Shown here in pieces: positions 8,544-17,519 of a stretch of 20,978 bases of DNA. Source of the stretch: Gammaproteobacteria bacterium UBA4475. GTDB lineage: Bacteria > Pseudomonadota > Gammaproteobacteria > Pseudomonadales > Azotimanducaceae. Location of the stretch: assembly GCA_002389265.1 (NCBI GenBank), contig DGOD01000119.1, positions 1-20,978 on the forward strand, read 5' to 3'. Numbering within the stretch: the stretch's first letter is position 1; each line of letters begins with the position of its first letter. A model generated the notes under the pieces. It did no database searches and was not told the origin of the DNA. It was given only the letters and a program-made list of their open reading frames with translations. Made by a program: the position numbers and the translations under genes.

Positions 8544-11500
8544 ATGAAACAAATCTTCACAATTGCTTTCGGCTCTAGCCGAGTGTGCCAGCTATTACTG
8601 AGCGCTTTATTTCTGTTTTGTGCTCAAGCGACGGTCTGTATCGCGCAGCCTAATGTGATCCTGATTATATGCGATGATTTGAACGACTCGGTCGAAGGTA
8701 TGGGAGGTCACTCACAAGCCTATACCCCAAATATTGAGCGTCTCATGGACCAGGGTGTTCGCTTTACCAACGCCCATTGTAACGCACCGATATGTGGGCC
8801 TTCGCGGGCGAGCTTGTGGAGCGGTCTATTGCCTAGCACCAGTGGCTACTATGGGTTTGACCAGCAGTCTAACGACTGGCGGGACTTTGAGATCTTAGGC
8901 GATGCAGTCACCTTGATGGAGCATTTCAAAGCGAATAGCTACACAGTTTGGGGCAGCGGTAAAATCTTCCATAATGGGCATGACGACAACACTGTCTTCA
9001 GCGTGATTCCAGCGGATGATGGCGCCGGGCCATCTGACTTCGGACCTTTCCCTTGGAACGGAGAGGTCCCGCTGACAGGCAACTACACCGGCGAACAGCA
9101 TCCCGATATGCCCACAAGTAATTGGGGCTATTATCCCAGCACGACCTCATTAGACAATAATCCCGGAGATACCCTCGGCTATGAAAATTATCAGTGGGCT
9201 TTAAAAGATGGGCCATTTACATACACAAGTGAATCAGGGGCTTTAGGTGTCAATGGAGATGTTCGAGACCTCATGCCTGACGAGATTAGTGCACAATGGG
9301 CTGAGGGCAAGTTAGGGCAGGCCCATAGCAACCCTTTTCTCATGGTAGTCGGCATGAATAGACCGCACGCACCGTTCTATGCCCCGAAGGAGTTCTTCGA
9401 TCTCTTCAGAGATGCACAAGGGAATAATACGGTCACTTTGCCGCCGCACCTTCCAAATCAGGACGACTTAGCCGATCTTCCTGAAATCGCAATAGGCAGA
9501 CCCTCTGGGGACCTGCTTAATCGGGGCTACCAGAGCGGCATAGATAAGTATAAGCAAGACTATGGCAACGGTGCGAATGAGTGGTGGCTTAATTTTGTCC
9601 AAGGATACCTCGCCTGCGTGGCTTTCGCGGACCATCAAGTAGGTGTCATTTGGGATGCTTTGCAGGCCAGTGATTACGCTAGCAATACAATCGTGATTGT
9701 AACCAGCGACCATGGCTATCATCTGGGCGAGAAGGATCACTCCTCCAAAACGACGCCGTGGGAAGAAACGACCCGAGTGCCGCTAGTCATCTACACCCCA
9801 GAGATGCGCCCAGGTGGCAGCCTTGAATCTGTGGCGGGGCTTGAGTGTCGTGCACCCGTGTCGTTAATCGATCTCTACCCGACCTTGAATGCGCTCTGCG
9901 ACATGCCTGCCGATCCTAACGGAGGAGCTGGCAAGAATAATACGGTTCTAGATGGCAACGATTTGACTCCACTCCTAGAGGCGCCTTTGGCAGGGCAGTG
10001 GGATGGGCCGAGGGTGTCGCTCTCACACCTCCATAACGCTCGAGTGGACTGGCCGGAAGATACGAAGAGCCCATGGGCGCTCAATCACCACGCGGTCCGC
10101 TCTGAGAATTATCGCTATATCCGTTACAGCGATGGATCTGAAGAACTCTACGATCATTCCTTAGATCCGAATAATTTGCCCAACCAGGTAGATCCGAATG
10201 AATGGACCAATCAGGCGGGCAATCCGGCCTATTCACCCGCGAAAGCTGTGATGAAACAGCGACTTTTCGAATCACTCGGCATGGCTAATGCAGACAATCT
10301 GGTAGTCAACGGCAGCTTCGAAAGTGACCTGAGTAACTGGGTGGTCGGTGGCTCGGCAGGGGCCACACTCAATGCAACAGATTCATTAGCAGGCGATCGC
10401 TCCGCATTGGTCACGATTAGTGGCACAGTAAGCAACGAGGCATTCGTGGACTACCAGTTTAATGATGCCGACGGAACAGCACTTACTGAGCAATCCAATG
10501 AGGGGAGTGATGCTGGCTCGTGGAGCTTTGGCTCGTTTCGAGTACAATCTGGCGCGCTCAATGTAGGCTACACCCAGGAATTTAAGTCTCCAAAGGCAGA
10601 TGATAACTTAGCGGCTAGTGGGAACACAAATCCAGTCTATCGAACATACACCCTGGACTCTGCCATGACTACTGGCGATTTTGACTTCGTCGTCGATTTT
10701 GCTGAATGGGACCTTCGCCGAAATTGGGATAGCTCTGCCAGCTCGGCAGCAGGTAAAGGGATGCAGTTTTCGCTTATGGGGAACGGCATTGTCAATGTGC
10801 GCTTCGAGACTTACGCAACTACTGGCTTCCGCGCCAATGTCTCGGGGCTGGAGGCTGGCAATGCCTATGGTAATACTTTTGACTTCCCGTTAAACCGCCG
10901 CGAGCTGAATGGAGGTTTGCTACGAATTACTGGAAATCTCGATAGCGGCACTTGGGCGGCTTCCGCAAATGACGGGGAGGGCGGTGCCTACCAGACGATT
11001 GTGAGTGGGTCAGGCCTGACTAGCATTAGTGGCATTCGCTTTAATACCCTCTCCCCATCTGATGGATCTTGGGGCGGAGCGGGTGCAGGCACCGCGACTG
11101 ATCCAACAGTTGATGGCACCTCTGGCGACTACATGCGAATAGATAATATCACCTTATCAAATACGATTACTGCCTTAGATGGGGAACTCGAGCAGAACAT
11201 GCTAGCAGTGCTTGAGCCCGGTAAAAGCTATCATGTTTCTGCGTGGGCGAGAAGTAGCAGCTCGGGCGCAGTTCAACTTGAGATGAGAGAAACGAGTGGC
11301 TCTGGCCAAGCGACCGATGTTGCCGTCGCTAGCGTCGCGGCAAACGACACTGAGTTCCTGCTGATCGAGGGCGACTATACGGTCCCTGATAACCTTACGG
11401 GACTCTCACTGATCGCCCGCGGCGCAGGTTTTTCCCTCGATCATGTGCAGGTTTACGAATACCAAACTCTTAACATGGTTGCATCCGTGTTGATCGATGA

Positions 11501-11696
11501 TGGAGATGGTTCGATCTCGCTCGGCTGGAACGCGGAATTGGGTGTTTCCTATCGGCTAGAACAGTCGTTGAACCTAGCCAATGATTGGGTGGTACTACAA
11601 AGTGATTTGACTGCGGATAAATCCAATATGATCTGGACGCTTACAGAGGACCCGACTCTCAGCCGTGCTTTTTGGAGGATAATTAAAAACCCGTAG
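8544..11696 (+). CDS. Secreted sulfatase with a nested PEP-CTERM-protein-like domain in a CBM4/9-like module
   Basis: I chose ATG 8544 (1050 aa) because it gives a clean signal peptide (about residues 1-35); an upstream in-frame TTG at 8520 only adds polar residues. The sulfatase domain spans about 36-575: ICDDLND, then the C-G-P-S-R maturation motif (C84, predicted formylglycine), MNRPHAPFYAPKEFFDLF, TSDHGYHLGEKDHSSK and WEETTRVPLVIYTP. It is iduronate-2-sulfatase-like, family S1. From residue 585 a CBM4/9-like fold begins (NLVVNGSFESDLSNW). It is interrupted at about 635-873 by a domain clearly related to the PEP-CTERM protein at 19162 (VDYQFND, VDFAEWDLRRNWD, GSWGGAGAGTATD). The fold then resumes at 880-971 (LEQNMLAVLEPGKSYHVSAW ... 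SLDHVQVYE). The tail module ends AFWRIIKNP. The substrate is not deducible. Confidence 0.9.
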   Translation: MKQIFTIAFGSSRVCQLLLSALFLFCAQATVCIAQPNVILIICDDLNDSVEGMGGHSQAYTPNIERLMDQGVRFTNAHCNAPICGPSRASLWSGLLPSTSGYYGFDQQSNDWRDFEILGDAVTLMEHFKANSYTVWGSGKIFHNGHDDNTVFSVIPADDGAGPSDFGPFPWNGEVPLTGNYTGEQHPDMPTSNWGYYPSTTSLDNNPGDTLGYENYQWALKDGPFTYTSESGALGVNGDVRDLMPDEISAQWAEGKLGQAHSNPFLMVVGMNRPHAPFYAPKEFFDLFRDAQGNNTVTLPPHLPNQDDLADLPEIAIGRPSGDLLNRGYQSGIDKYKQDYGNGANEWWLNFVQGYLACVAFADHQVGVIWDALQASDYASNTIVIVTSDHGYHLGEKDHSSKTTPWEETTRVPLVIYTPEMRPGGSLESVAGLECRAPVSLIDLYPTLNALCDMPADPNGGAGKNNTVLDGNDLTPLLEAPLAGQWDGPRVSLSHLHNARVDWPEDTKSPWALNHHAVRSENYRYIRYSDGSEELYDHSLDPNNLPNQVDPNEWTNQAGNPAYSPAKAVMKQRLFESLGMANADNLVVNGSFESDLSNWVVGGSAGATLNATDSLAGDRSALVTISGTVSNEAFVDYQFNDADGTALTEQSNEGSDAGSWSFGSFRVQSGALNVGYTQEFKSPKADDNLAASGNTNPVYRTYTLDSAMTTGDFDFVVDFAEWDLRRNWDSSASSAAGKGMQFSLMGNGIVNVRFETYATTGFRANVSGLEAGNAYGNTFDFPLNRRELNGGLLRITGNLDSGTWAASANDGEGGAYQTIVSGSGLTSISGIRFNTLSPSDGSWGGAGAGTATDPTVDGTSGDYMRIDNITLSNTITALDGELEQNMLAVLEPGKSYHVSAWARSSSSGAVQLEMRETSGSGQATDVAVASVAANDTEFLLIEGDYTVPDNLTGLSLIARGAGFSLDHVQVYEYQTLNMVASVLIDDGDGSISLGWNAELGVSYRLEQSLNLANDWVVLQSDLTADKSNMIWTLTEDPTLSRAFWRIIKNP

Positions 11697-11812
11697 ACAG
11701 ACGTCCCTCATTCGTAGGTATCTCCACCATTCAGCTGTTGCCGCTGCTAGTCTGTGCTTTGTAGGACAAGGCTTAAGGTCCAATGGCTGCTTTATTCCTC
11801 AGGGTGAATGGC

Positions 11813-12967
11813 TCAAGCATTCGATGGCAATTTAAGGCGTTTGCGATAATTTCCCGGGGTCGTCCCATGTTCAGCCCGAAAGCTATTGATCAAAGAATTG
11901 ACTGAGTAGTAGCCACAGTTTTTAGCGATTTCATCCAAGTTGGCCTCTGTCGTTTGCAGCAAGTGTGCCACCGCATGCGTGCGTTGATGGCGTATTTCTT
12001 GCCCAGGTGATTTACTGTAGCAGTTGGCAAATGCCTTTTGCAGACCTTGCTGAGTGACGCCCATGGCCTCTGCGACATCCGTTGCCTGTATACCATGATA
12101 GAAATTATCTTTGATCCAGTGCAGTGCATTAGCTACTAATGGGTTTGCGACTGCGTAGCAATCTGTACTGAGCCGTGAGACGACACCGCTTGGCGGGTGA
12201 CGTAGGATGGAATCGGAGCTTCTACTAGAGTTAGAATCCAGTAATTTTTGCAATGTTCTTGCGGCGGTCAGGCCGAGTCCTTCCTGGTCGCTATCAACAC
12301 TACTGAGTCCGACGCTCAGACCTTGGTTGACTAAATCATCATTGTCGACCCCCAGCACCGCGATGTTTTCTGGCACGCGCAGATTGTTTTTGAGGCATAT
12401 AGAGATCATCTCAGCTGCCGCGGTATCTTGGAAAGCAAAGAAACCCACCGAGAGTTCTTCCATTTTACGGCCCTGCGCTTGAGCGAGGTCATGCAATTCC
12501 TGAATTACTTTGCTTTCAGTCCTACCCGCGGAATCAAACACGGTGACTTTGCCGCCATCCGCTTCCATGTGGTTGATAAACGCTTGCAGACGCTCCTCAT
12601 ACATTTTGATTCCATCGGCCGTTAAGGCAAAGACCTGTTTATAACCATGGTCCCTGAAATGTTCGGCAGCTAGTCGGCCGATTGCTTCATTGTCAGTCAC
12701 GACCCTGGGAATCGATAGATTGTGGTCGCCGAGCCCGAGGTCGACCAAGGGAATTTTGTGTGTGCGAAAATATTCGAGTGTTTGTGTGCATTGCAGCAGA
12801 GCAATACAGCCGTCTCCTTGCCAATTGTTTAGAATGCCCTCGTTGTGGGTAAAGCTCTTCGGGCAATTCAGTTGCCAACCGTTTTCACGCGCAATTTGAG
12901 CGACTCCTCGGTGGATGCGGTAGTCATACCATTCAAGCAGCAGCAGGATGTGTTTACGTCGTAACAT
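11813..12967 (-). CDS. XylR-type transcriptional regulator (LacI-like sensor + AraC HTH)
   Basis: The 384-aa protein joins a periplasmic-binding-protein-like sugar sensor (about residues 5-265) to an AraC-family DNA-binding domain (about 277-378). The sensor starts RRKHILLLLEWYDYRIHRGV and contains IPRVVTDNEAIGRLAAEHFRD and ENIAVLGVDNDDL. The DNA-binding part has two helix-turn-helix units, DVAEAMGVTQQGLQKAF and EIAKNCGYYSVNSLINSF. This order and length are those of E. coli XylR, which activates xylose genes. There is no N-terminal LacI-type HTH. By family and by its position next to xylan genes, it probably senses xylose or a related sugar and activates this locus. It converges on the sulfatase at 8544, with 116 bp and no strong terminator between them, and diverges from the pilin-like gene at 13309. 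No clear ribosome binding site precedes the ATG. Confidence 0.92.
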   Translation of the reverse strand: MLRRKHILLLLEWYDYRIHRGVAQIARENGWQLNCPKSFTHNEGILNNWQGDGCIALLQCTQTLEYFRTHKIPLVDLGLGDHNLSIPRVVTDNEAIGRLAAEHFRDHGYKQVFALTADGIKMYEERLQAFINHMEADGGKVTVFDSAGRTESKVIQELHDLAQAQGRKMEELSVGFFAFQDTAAAEMISICLKNNLRVPENIAVLGVDNDDLVNQGLSVGLSSVDSDQEGLGLTAARTLQKLLDSNSSRSSDSILRHPPSGVVSRLSTDCYAVANPLVANALHWIKDNFYHGIQATDVAEAMGVTQQGLQKAFANCYSKSPGQEIRHQRTHAVAHLLQTTEANLDEIAKNCGYYSVNSLINSFRAEHGTTPGNYRKRLKLPSNA

Positions 12968-13308
12968 GGGCTAAGCCGTTTTTCTAAGGGGGCCAAGAAA
13001 CAACTGTAGTTTAATCTAGATAGTGAGTTTATCTAAGAGGTAAAATTGAACCGTAAATAACATAAAATGAAACTGATTGTTTGGCAACTATGGATCCTGA
13101 TTCTTGTGAATTTCATTAATTTGTATTTTTAAGTCATTTGTGAGTATATAAAAAGCAGTCAATTTTTACTAAAATCCACGTTTTCTGCAATTTAGCCATC
13201 GGTACTATTTATATTTACACGTATAAAGTAATTTGTTAAATCTCTGTCATTTCGCGTCATCCTTTGTTTTGCTCCGTATCCGACGCCCCATTTGTCCCCT
13301 TTCGCTAA
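12968..13308. promoter_or_regulatory. AT-rich divergent promoter region
   Basis: This 341-bp gap separates the minus-strand regulator from the plus-strand pilin-like gene and must hold promoters for both. It is strongly AT-rich compared with its surroundings. Visible items are the shared element at 13111-13145, a TATAAA word just after it (gtatataaaa, about 13143-13152), and an AT-rich stretch with partial dyad character (tttatatttacacgtataaa, around 13208-13227). No open frame of note is present. Confidence 0.5.
13111..13145 (+). promoter_or_regulatory. AT-rich shared element, copy 3
   Basis: TTTCATTAATT, then TATTTTTAA, TCA and TGAGTAT appear in the same order and nearly the same spacing as in front of the GH52 gene (2597-2629), with four extra bases before TGAGT. 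Because this gap lies beside the XylR-type gene, the element is a candidate binding site for that regulator. Alternatively it is a shared promoter core. Confidence 0.4.
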
Positions 13309-16300
13309 ATGAAAAATCGTTCTGCACCAACTCATGGTTTTGCGCTGGTTATCGCGCTGTCCCTGATGGCCTTCGTACTACTGCTAATTCTGAGCATCAC
13401 CACGCTGGTGCGGGTCGAAACGCAGAGTTCGAATATTCAGCTTGCTCAGCTTGAGGCACGCATGAATGCCCAGCTCGGGGCAATGATCGCGCTGGGGGAC
13501 TTACAGCGCTACACAGGGCCCGATCAGCGGGTGACGGGAACGGGTGAGTTAATCGATACAACCGTGGACTCTAAAAAACAACATACAGCGGTTTGGGATG
13601 CCACGGCAGCAGCAGGTGAGGATCCGATTAGTTGGTTAGTCTCCAAGTCACAACAAGCGCCATTTAATGAAGCAGAAGCTACCGATTCGGAATGGCCGAT
13701 TTTAGTTTCTGAGAAAACTAGTAATGGAAACTTTTTAGCCGAAGCGGTTCGCGCAGAGCCAGTGCCTATTACGGGGCAGAACAACGAAAATACTGGAGAA
13801 TACGCATGGTGGGTCGGCGATGAGGGCGTCAAGGCAAAGCTGACCCTAGTCGAAGACGAGAACTTAATTGCAGGTGATTCTACAGCGCGCCTTCGCACGG
13901 CGACACGGAGTGGGGTGGAAGCATTGGATTCAATTGGCACAACGTATTCATATGTGGATAGCCCCAATTTTCGCAGTGATCTATCCAAGGCGATCAATGC
14001 GGAGCAACTTTCCTCTTCTGTGTCTAACCTCAAAGCTCACTCGCATGACCTCACCACTTACAGCCAATCGCTGCTAGTGGATGTGCAAAGGGGAGGCTTA
14101 AAAGAGGATCTGACTTACATTTTGAATAAAGGGGTTAACGCGGGATCAATATTTCAAAATATTAAAGACCTGGATGATGAAAAGTATGGGAGCTTGGTGA
14201 TACCAGATGCCTACAATCGCATCACATGGGAGCAATTAGCGTCCTATCATGATTTGGCAAAAGAGACAGGTACCTCCTCCATTAGTGCAAGGGCTCAAAC
14301 AAAAGAGAGCCATGGGGTATTTCCAATCCTAACTATGCTAAGTATTAATTTCGCAGTATTACTTGATAGCAATTACACCAACTCAACACAAGCCCCAGCC
14401 GATAGGGAATACCAGGTAAATCACCACCTACGCCCTTGGTTCGTTCTGGCAAATCCATACAATGTGACTTTAGAGGTGGAAGATTATCGTATTCGTTTAC
14501 AATCGAAATATACTCGTGTAGAAATAGAAACGGATGATCTGGAACCATTGTATCCACGGATATTGTTAAAAGATATATTTAAACATATGGTATTTACTGT
14601 GCCATCGGTTTCATTGAAACCTGGAGAAGCAAAGATCTTTACGCTCAGTTATGATAACGATTCTGCATATGGCTATACTTTTAACAGTTCAAATTATACA
14701 ACGGATTATGACTGTCAGTTACAGTTTGGAGGTAATCAAATTTTGGGTGCGAATACTGAACAAGAATTTCTTTTTGAGGAAGGTTGGGACGCTGGTTTTT
14801 CTTCGATCCGCTTAGTGCCTAATGGAAACCCGCAAACCCTTAACGGCACTCTGCTCGAAGATGGCACTCGTGTAAAACCACTTAATTGGAAATTATCGAC
14901 CGGTGGTGGGACGTGGGTGCGCACTACGCTACCTGATGATGCCCAAGAAAAGCTTGTCCAAACCATAGGACCCGCGGGATTTAACGACGGTCCTAGCACA
15001 CAGCATCTCGGGCATTGGTTGATCAATGATTTGCCGCAAGATGTGTATTCGCGAAGTTGGCACGCTACGAAAAGTAATCCTATCAATACTGATTGGAAAA
15101 AGAATAACAATTCACCGGGTGCGAGTTCTTTTATGTTGTTTTTAAACGGAGGTATTAGTGAACCAGTAGCTAATACATATTCAACTAATAACGGCGGGTG
15201 GTTGACTGATCTAAACTTCCGTAGCCCACAACAGGTAAAGATGAAGCAGACGTCATTAGCTTCAGCCAATTATCGCACATACTTCATTACTTTTGGTGCG
15301 CAGTTTTCTCACACAATATCCGATACGAATACTCTTGGAAGCGATCCATCTTCATTCCCTTGGGGAGCGGGCTTTGTCGCGTACTCTAAGGATCCGGTAG
15401 ATTCCCGCAAGACTGTATTGTTTGACCTGCCGCGTAGCGATGCCGAGTCGGGGATGTCATCAATTGGACAGTTGCAACATTTTAATGCGGGCGGTTATGC
15501 TGATACTCCTTCCGATTGGCAGGAGGATTTAACGAGTGACCTACTCGTAAATGTAGAAACGGCTTACGCACCAGCCTATACTGTTGGCAATAGTTATGTG
15601 ACTCCATTCGTCCCTCGTGATAAATTCTATCAAGCAGTTGGGACTAATTCTTTCTTAGACCTTTCGTATGTAATTAATGACATACTATTTGATCGTTATT
15701 TATTTTCCTCGGTGCCATTATCTGGTAATATCGAAAGCCTCACTAACACCCGATTAGCGCCATTTGAGCCACTCGATGGTACAAGCTTTCAAAATGTTAG
15801 CACGACGAAGGTGGCTGAAGACTTTTATATTGATGGGGGGTTTAATGTGAATTCAACATCCGTAGAAGCATGGCACGCTTTTCTTAGTAGTTTTAGAGGC
15901 GTCGCATTTGGAGGACTTGATTCTGCAGATGCCTATGGTGTATTTCCACGTAGCCTCTATCAAATTGAAGAATATGTAGATGGCTCAACAAATGATTTGG
16001 GACGCTTTTGGACAGGTTGGCGGCACATTCAAGAATCGGCTCTCAATGATCTTGCGAGAGCTATTGTCGAAGAAGTGAAGCTGAGGGGGCCATTTCTTAG
16101 TATGGCGGATTTTGTTAATAGAGACTTAATGAACGCTGAGACGAATGGATATGATACCAGAAGCTCTGGCGCCTTGCAGTCAGCGCTAGACCGGACCCAA
16201 AATTTCGAATACTTTACACTTAAACCAAGTTTAGCACTGGATGAAGCCAAGGCGACTGGTAAAGATTTATTTGATTATCAGGAAACCCAGAACCTTGGAG

Positions 16301-16653
16301 GGGGAAAAATAATTGATGCTGACGGTTCACTCCTAGCTCCAGCGGCAACGACAGCAGGAATCCCAGGGTGGGTTCTTCAGGGAGATTTGCTGCAGTCACT
16401 GGCTCCCGCGATGTCAGTACGATCAGACACTTTTCTGGTGCGTAGTTATGGGAGTGCCAGCAATGCGTTCGATAGTCAGGATACTGCCGAGTCTTATTGC
16501 GAATTAGTGGTTCAACGTATTCCTGAGTATGTTGATTCCGCACAAGATCGGCCCAGTGTGGTTACAGATGATTTGCAGGGTACCACGAATCAGTTGATGG
16601 GACGTCGTTACAAGATTATTAGCCTGCGCTACCTTACTGCGGCAGAATTATGA
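13309..16653 (+). CDS. Giant pilin-like membrane-anchored protein, Verru_Chthon cassette protein A-like
   Basis: The 1114-aa protein begins with a type IV pilin/PilX-like leader: a short basic start, THG, then the hydrophobic helix FALVIALSLMAFVLLLILSI and TTLVRVETQ. A glycine precedes the helix, as at prepilin peptidase sites, but the usual Glu at mature position 5 is absent, as in PilX-type minor pilins. The rest is a long, poorly recognisable exported region with DQRVTG and WWVGDEGVKAKL near its start and repeated mentions of Tyr/Asn-rich beta segments. Size and leader resemble Verru_Chthon cassette protein A; this family call is from memory of the pattern. The other cassette members (B, C, D) are not here. 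Its stop overlaps the next start (ATGA), so the two genes are translationally coupled. It is AT-rich relative to the sulfatase that follows. The role is unknown; cell-surface or secretion machinery is a guess. Confidence 0.6.
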   Translation: MKNRSAPTHGFALVIALSLMAFVLLLILSITTLVRVETQSSNIQLAQLEARMNAQLGAMIALGDLQRYTGPDQRVTGTGELIDTTVDSKKQHTAVWDATAAAGEDPISWLVSKSQQAPFNEAEATDSEWPILVSEKTSNGNFLAEAVRAEPVPITGQNNENTGEYAWWVGDEGVKAKLTLVEDENLIAGDSTARLRTATRSGVEALDSIGTTYSYVDSPNFRSDLSKAINAEQLSSSVSNLKAHSHDLTTYSQSLLVDVQRGGLKEDLTYILNKGVNAGSIFQNIKDLDDEKYGSLVIPDAYNRITWEQLASYHDLAKETGTSSISARAQTKESHGVFPILTMLSINFAVLLDSNYTNSTQAPADREYQVNHHLRPWFVLANPYNVTLEVEDYRIRLQSKYTRVEIETDDLEPLYPRILLKDIFKHMVFTVPSVSLKPGEAKIFTLSYDNDSAYGYTFNSSNYTTDYDCQLQFGGNQILGANTEQEFLFEEGWDAGFSSIRLVPNGNPQTLNGTLLEDGTRVKPLNWKLSTGGGTWVRTTLPDDAQEKLVQTIGPAGFNDGPSTQHLGHWLINDLPQDVYSRSWHATKSNPINTDWKKNNNSPGASSFMLFLNGGISEPVANTYSTNNGGWLTDLNFRSPQQVKMKQTSLASANYRTYFITFGAQFSHTISDTNTLGSDPSSFPWGAGFVAYSKDPVDSRKTVLFDLPRSDAESGMSSIGQLQHFNAGGYADTPSDWQEDLTSDLLVNVETAYAPAYTVGNSYVTPFVPRDKFYQAVGTNSFLDLSYVINDILFDRYLFSSVPLSGNIESLTNTRLAPFEPLDGTSFQNVSTTKVAEDFYIDGGFNVNSTSVEAWHAFLSSFRGVAFGGLDSADAYGVFPRSLYQIEEYVDGSTNDLGRFWTGWRHIQESALNDLARAIVEEVKLRGPFLSMADFVNRDLMNAETNGYDTRSSGALQSALDRTQNFEYFTLKPSLALDEAKATGKDLFDYQETQNLGGGKIIDADGSLLAPAATTAGIPGWVLQGDLLQSLAPAMSVRSDTFLVRSYGSASNAFDSQDTAESYCELVVQRIPEYVDSAQDRPSVVTDDLQGTTNQLMGRRYKIISLRYLTAAEL

Positions 16654-17363
16654 ATTATTCACACCTAAAATGGAGCATGAAAAGCTCTACTATATTATTT
16701 TTTATTTTGGGTATCTGTATTCAGGCGGTACAGGCAATTGAAGTTCGTTTCATTGCAGTAGAAAAAGGCCTAAAGGATCTGTATTATCTCAATGCCGAGG
16801 GAGATTACACAGAAACTAATTTACCTCCTTACGAGGTTAGCGAGCCCTTTAATGTGCGACTGTCGGAAGGGAAAGTGCGCATTTTTCGTCAGACGCTCAT
16901 TGAGGATCGATTAGTTTATGAAACTATTGCTGAGGCTGATCCAGGTTCTTTACGGAAAGCTCTAGGGGTGATTCACAATCAAGCACAAGTCTGGCGCTTA
17001 GGACTTTTTGATGATAGCGCAAAGGCATTCCCCGGTGGAACCTTTAGAATTATTAATTTATTACCAGTGGCTATTGCGACTCGGATCGGCACGACTCCAA
17101 TTAAAACAAAGCCTTATGCCGCAGATATTGTTTCTGTTGTACCACCGGGGCCTCGCCCTGTCGTAGGCATTGTTGCGGCTTACCAGAAAGAGGGCAATTG
17201 GGTCCCTTTTTTCGACAAACCGGTCGGAGTTTTACCGAATGCTCGAGTTACTGGTATTGCTACTGTAACTCGCGATGGCATGGACCTGGCATATGGTACG
17301 GACTTAGAAGACCTTAGCGGGGAGCCTAGGGTGGACTACTTTCTCCTGAATGATCGCCCATAG
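16650..17363 (+). CDS. Small secreted protein coupled to the pilin-like gene; function unknown
   Basis: The reading frame gives 237 aa from the ATG that overlaps the preceding stop (ATGA, 16650-16653). A second start at 16677 (MKSSTILFFILGICIQAVQA) gives a more regular signal peptide and 228 aa. The mature part begins IEVRFIAVEKGLKDLYYLN and is predicted to be mostly beta-strand, with FRIINLLPVAIATRIG and PPGPRPVVGIVAAYQKEGNW. I recognise no enzyme motif. Overlap with the giant pilin-like gene implies that the two products act together, perhaps as an exported partner or an assembly factor. A short hairpin overlaps its stop codon. Real gene: very likely; function: not assignable. Confidence 0.8.
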   Translation: MNYSHLKWSMKSSTILFFILGICIQAVQAIEVRFIAVEKGLKDLYYLNAEGDYTETNLPPYEVSEPFNVRLSEGKVRIFRQTLIEDRLVYETIAEADPGSLRKALGVIHNQAQVWRLGLFDDSAKAFPGGTFRIINLLPVAIATRIGTTPIKTKPYAADIVSVVPPGPRPVVGIVAAYQKEGNWVPFFDKPVGVLPNARVTGIATVTRDGMDLAYGTDLEDLSGEPRVDYFLLNDRP

Positions 17364-17388
17364 GACGGCTCCGGTCCTATTTACTTTT
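17361..17388 (+). terminator. Possible terminator overlapping the stop codon
   Basis: TAGGAC (17361-17366) and GTCCTA (17374-17379) form a 6-bp stem with a 7-base loop, followed by tttacttttag. The stop codon TAG is part of the stem. The T-run is interrupted, so this is a weak candidate for ending the pilin-like operon. Confidence 0.35.
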
Positions 17389-17519
17389 AGGCTCTTCCTG
17401 ATTACGTGTATAAGGTGCCTAGCAAGCCGTTTTCGGCCTTATCGAGAACCTGCCAAAAACCACAGTCCCGACTCAAAAAGACCCATTGCGGCGGCGGGTG
17501 TATTAAGCTAACTTGTGGC

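Noticed and set aside
14736..15269. 177-codon minus-strand open frame inside the pilin-like gene
   Set aside because: It lies fully opposite a longer convincing coding frame and shows no recognisable motif; it is a shadow. The same applies to the 169-codon frame at 13524-14033.
17406..17519. In-frame GTG start that would extend the third sulfatase by 38 residues
   Set aside because: The extension is basic and cysteine-rich, unlike a signal peptide, and would bury the good signal sequence that starts at ATG 17520.
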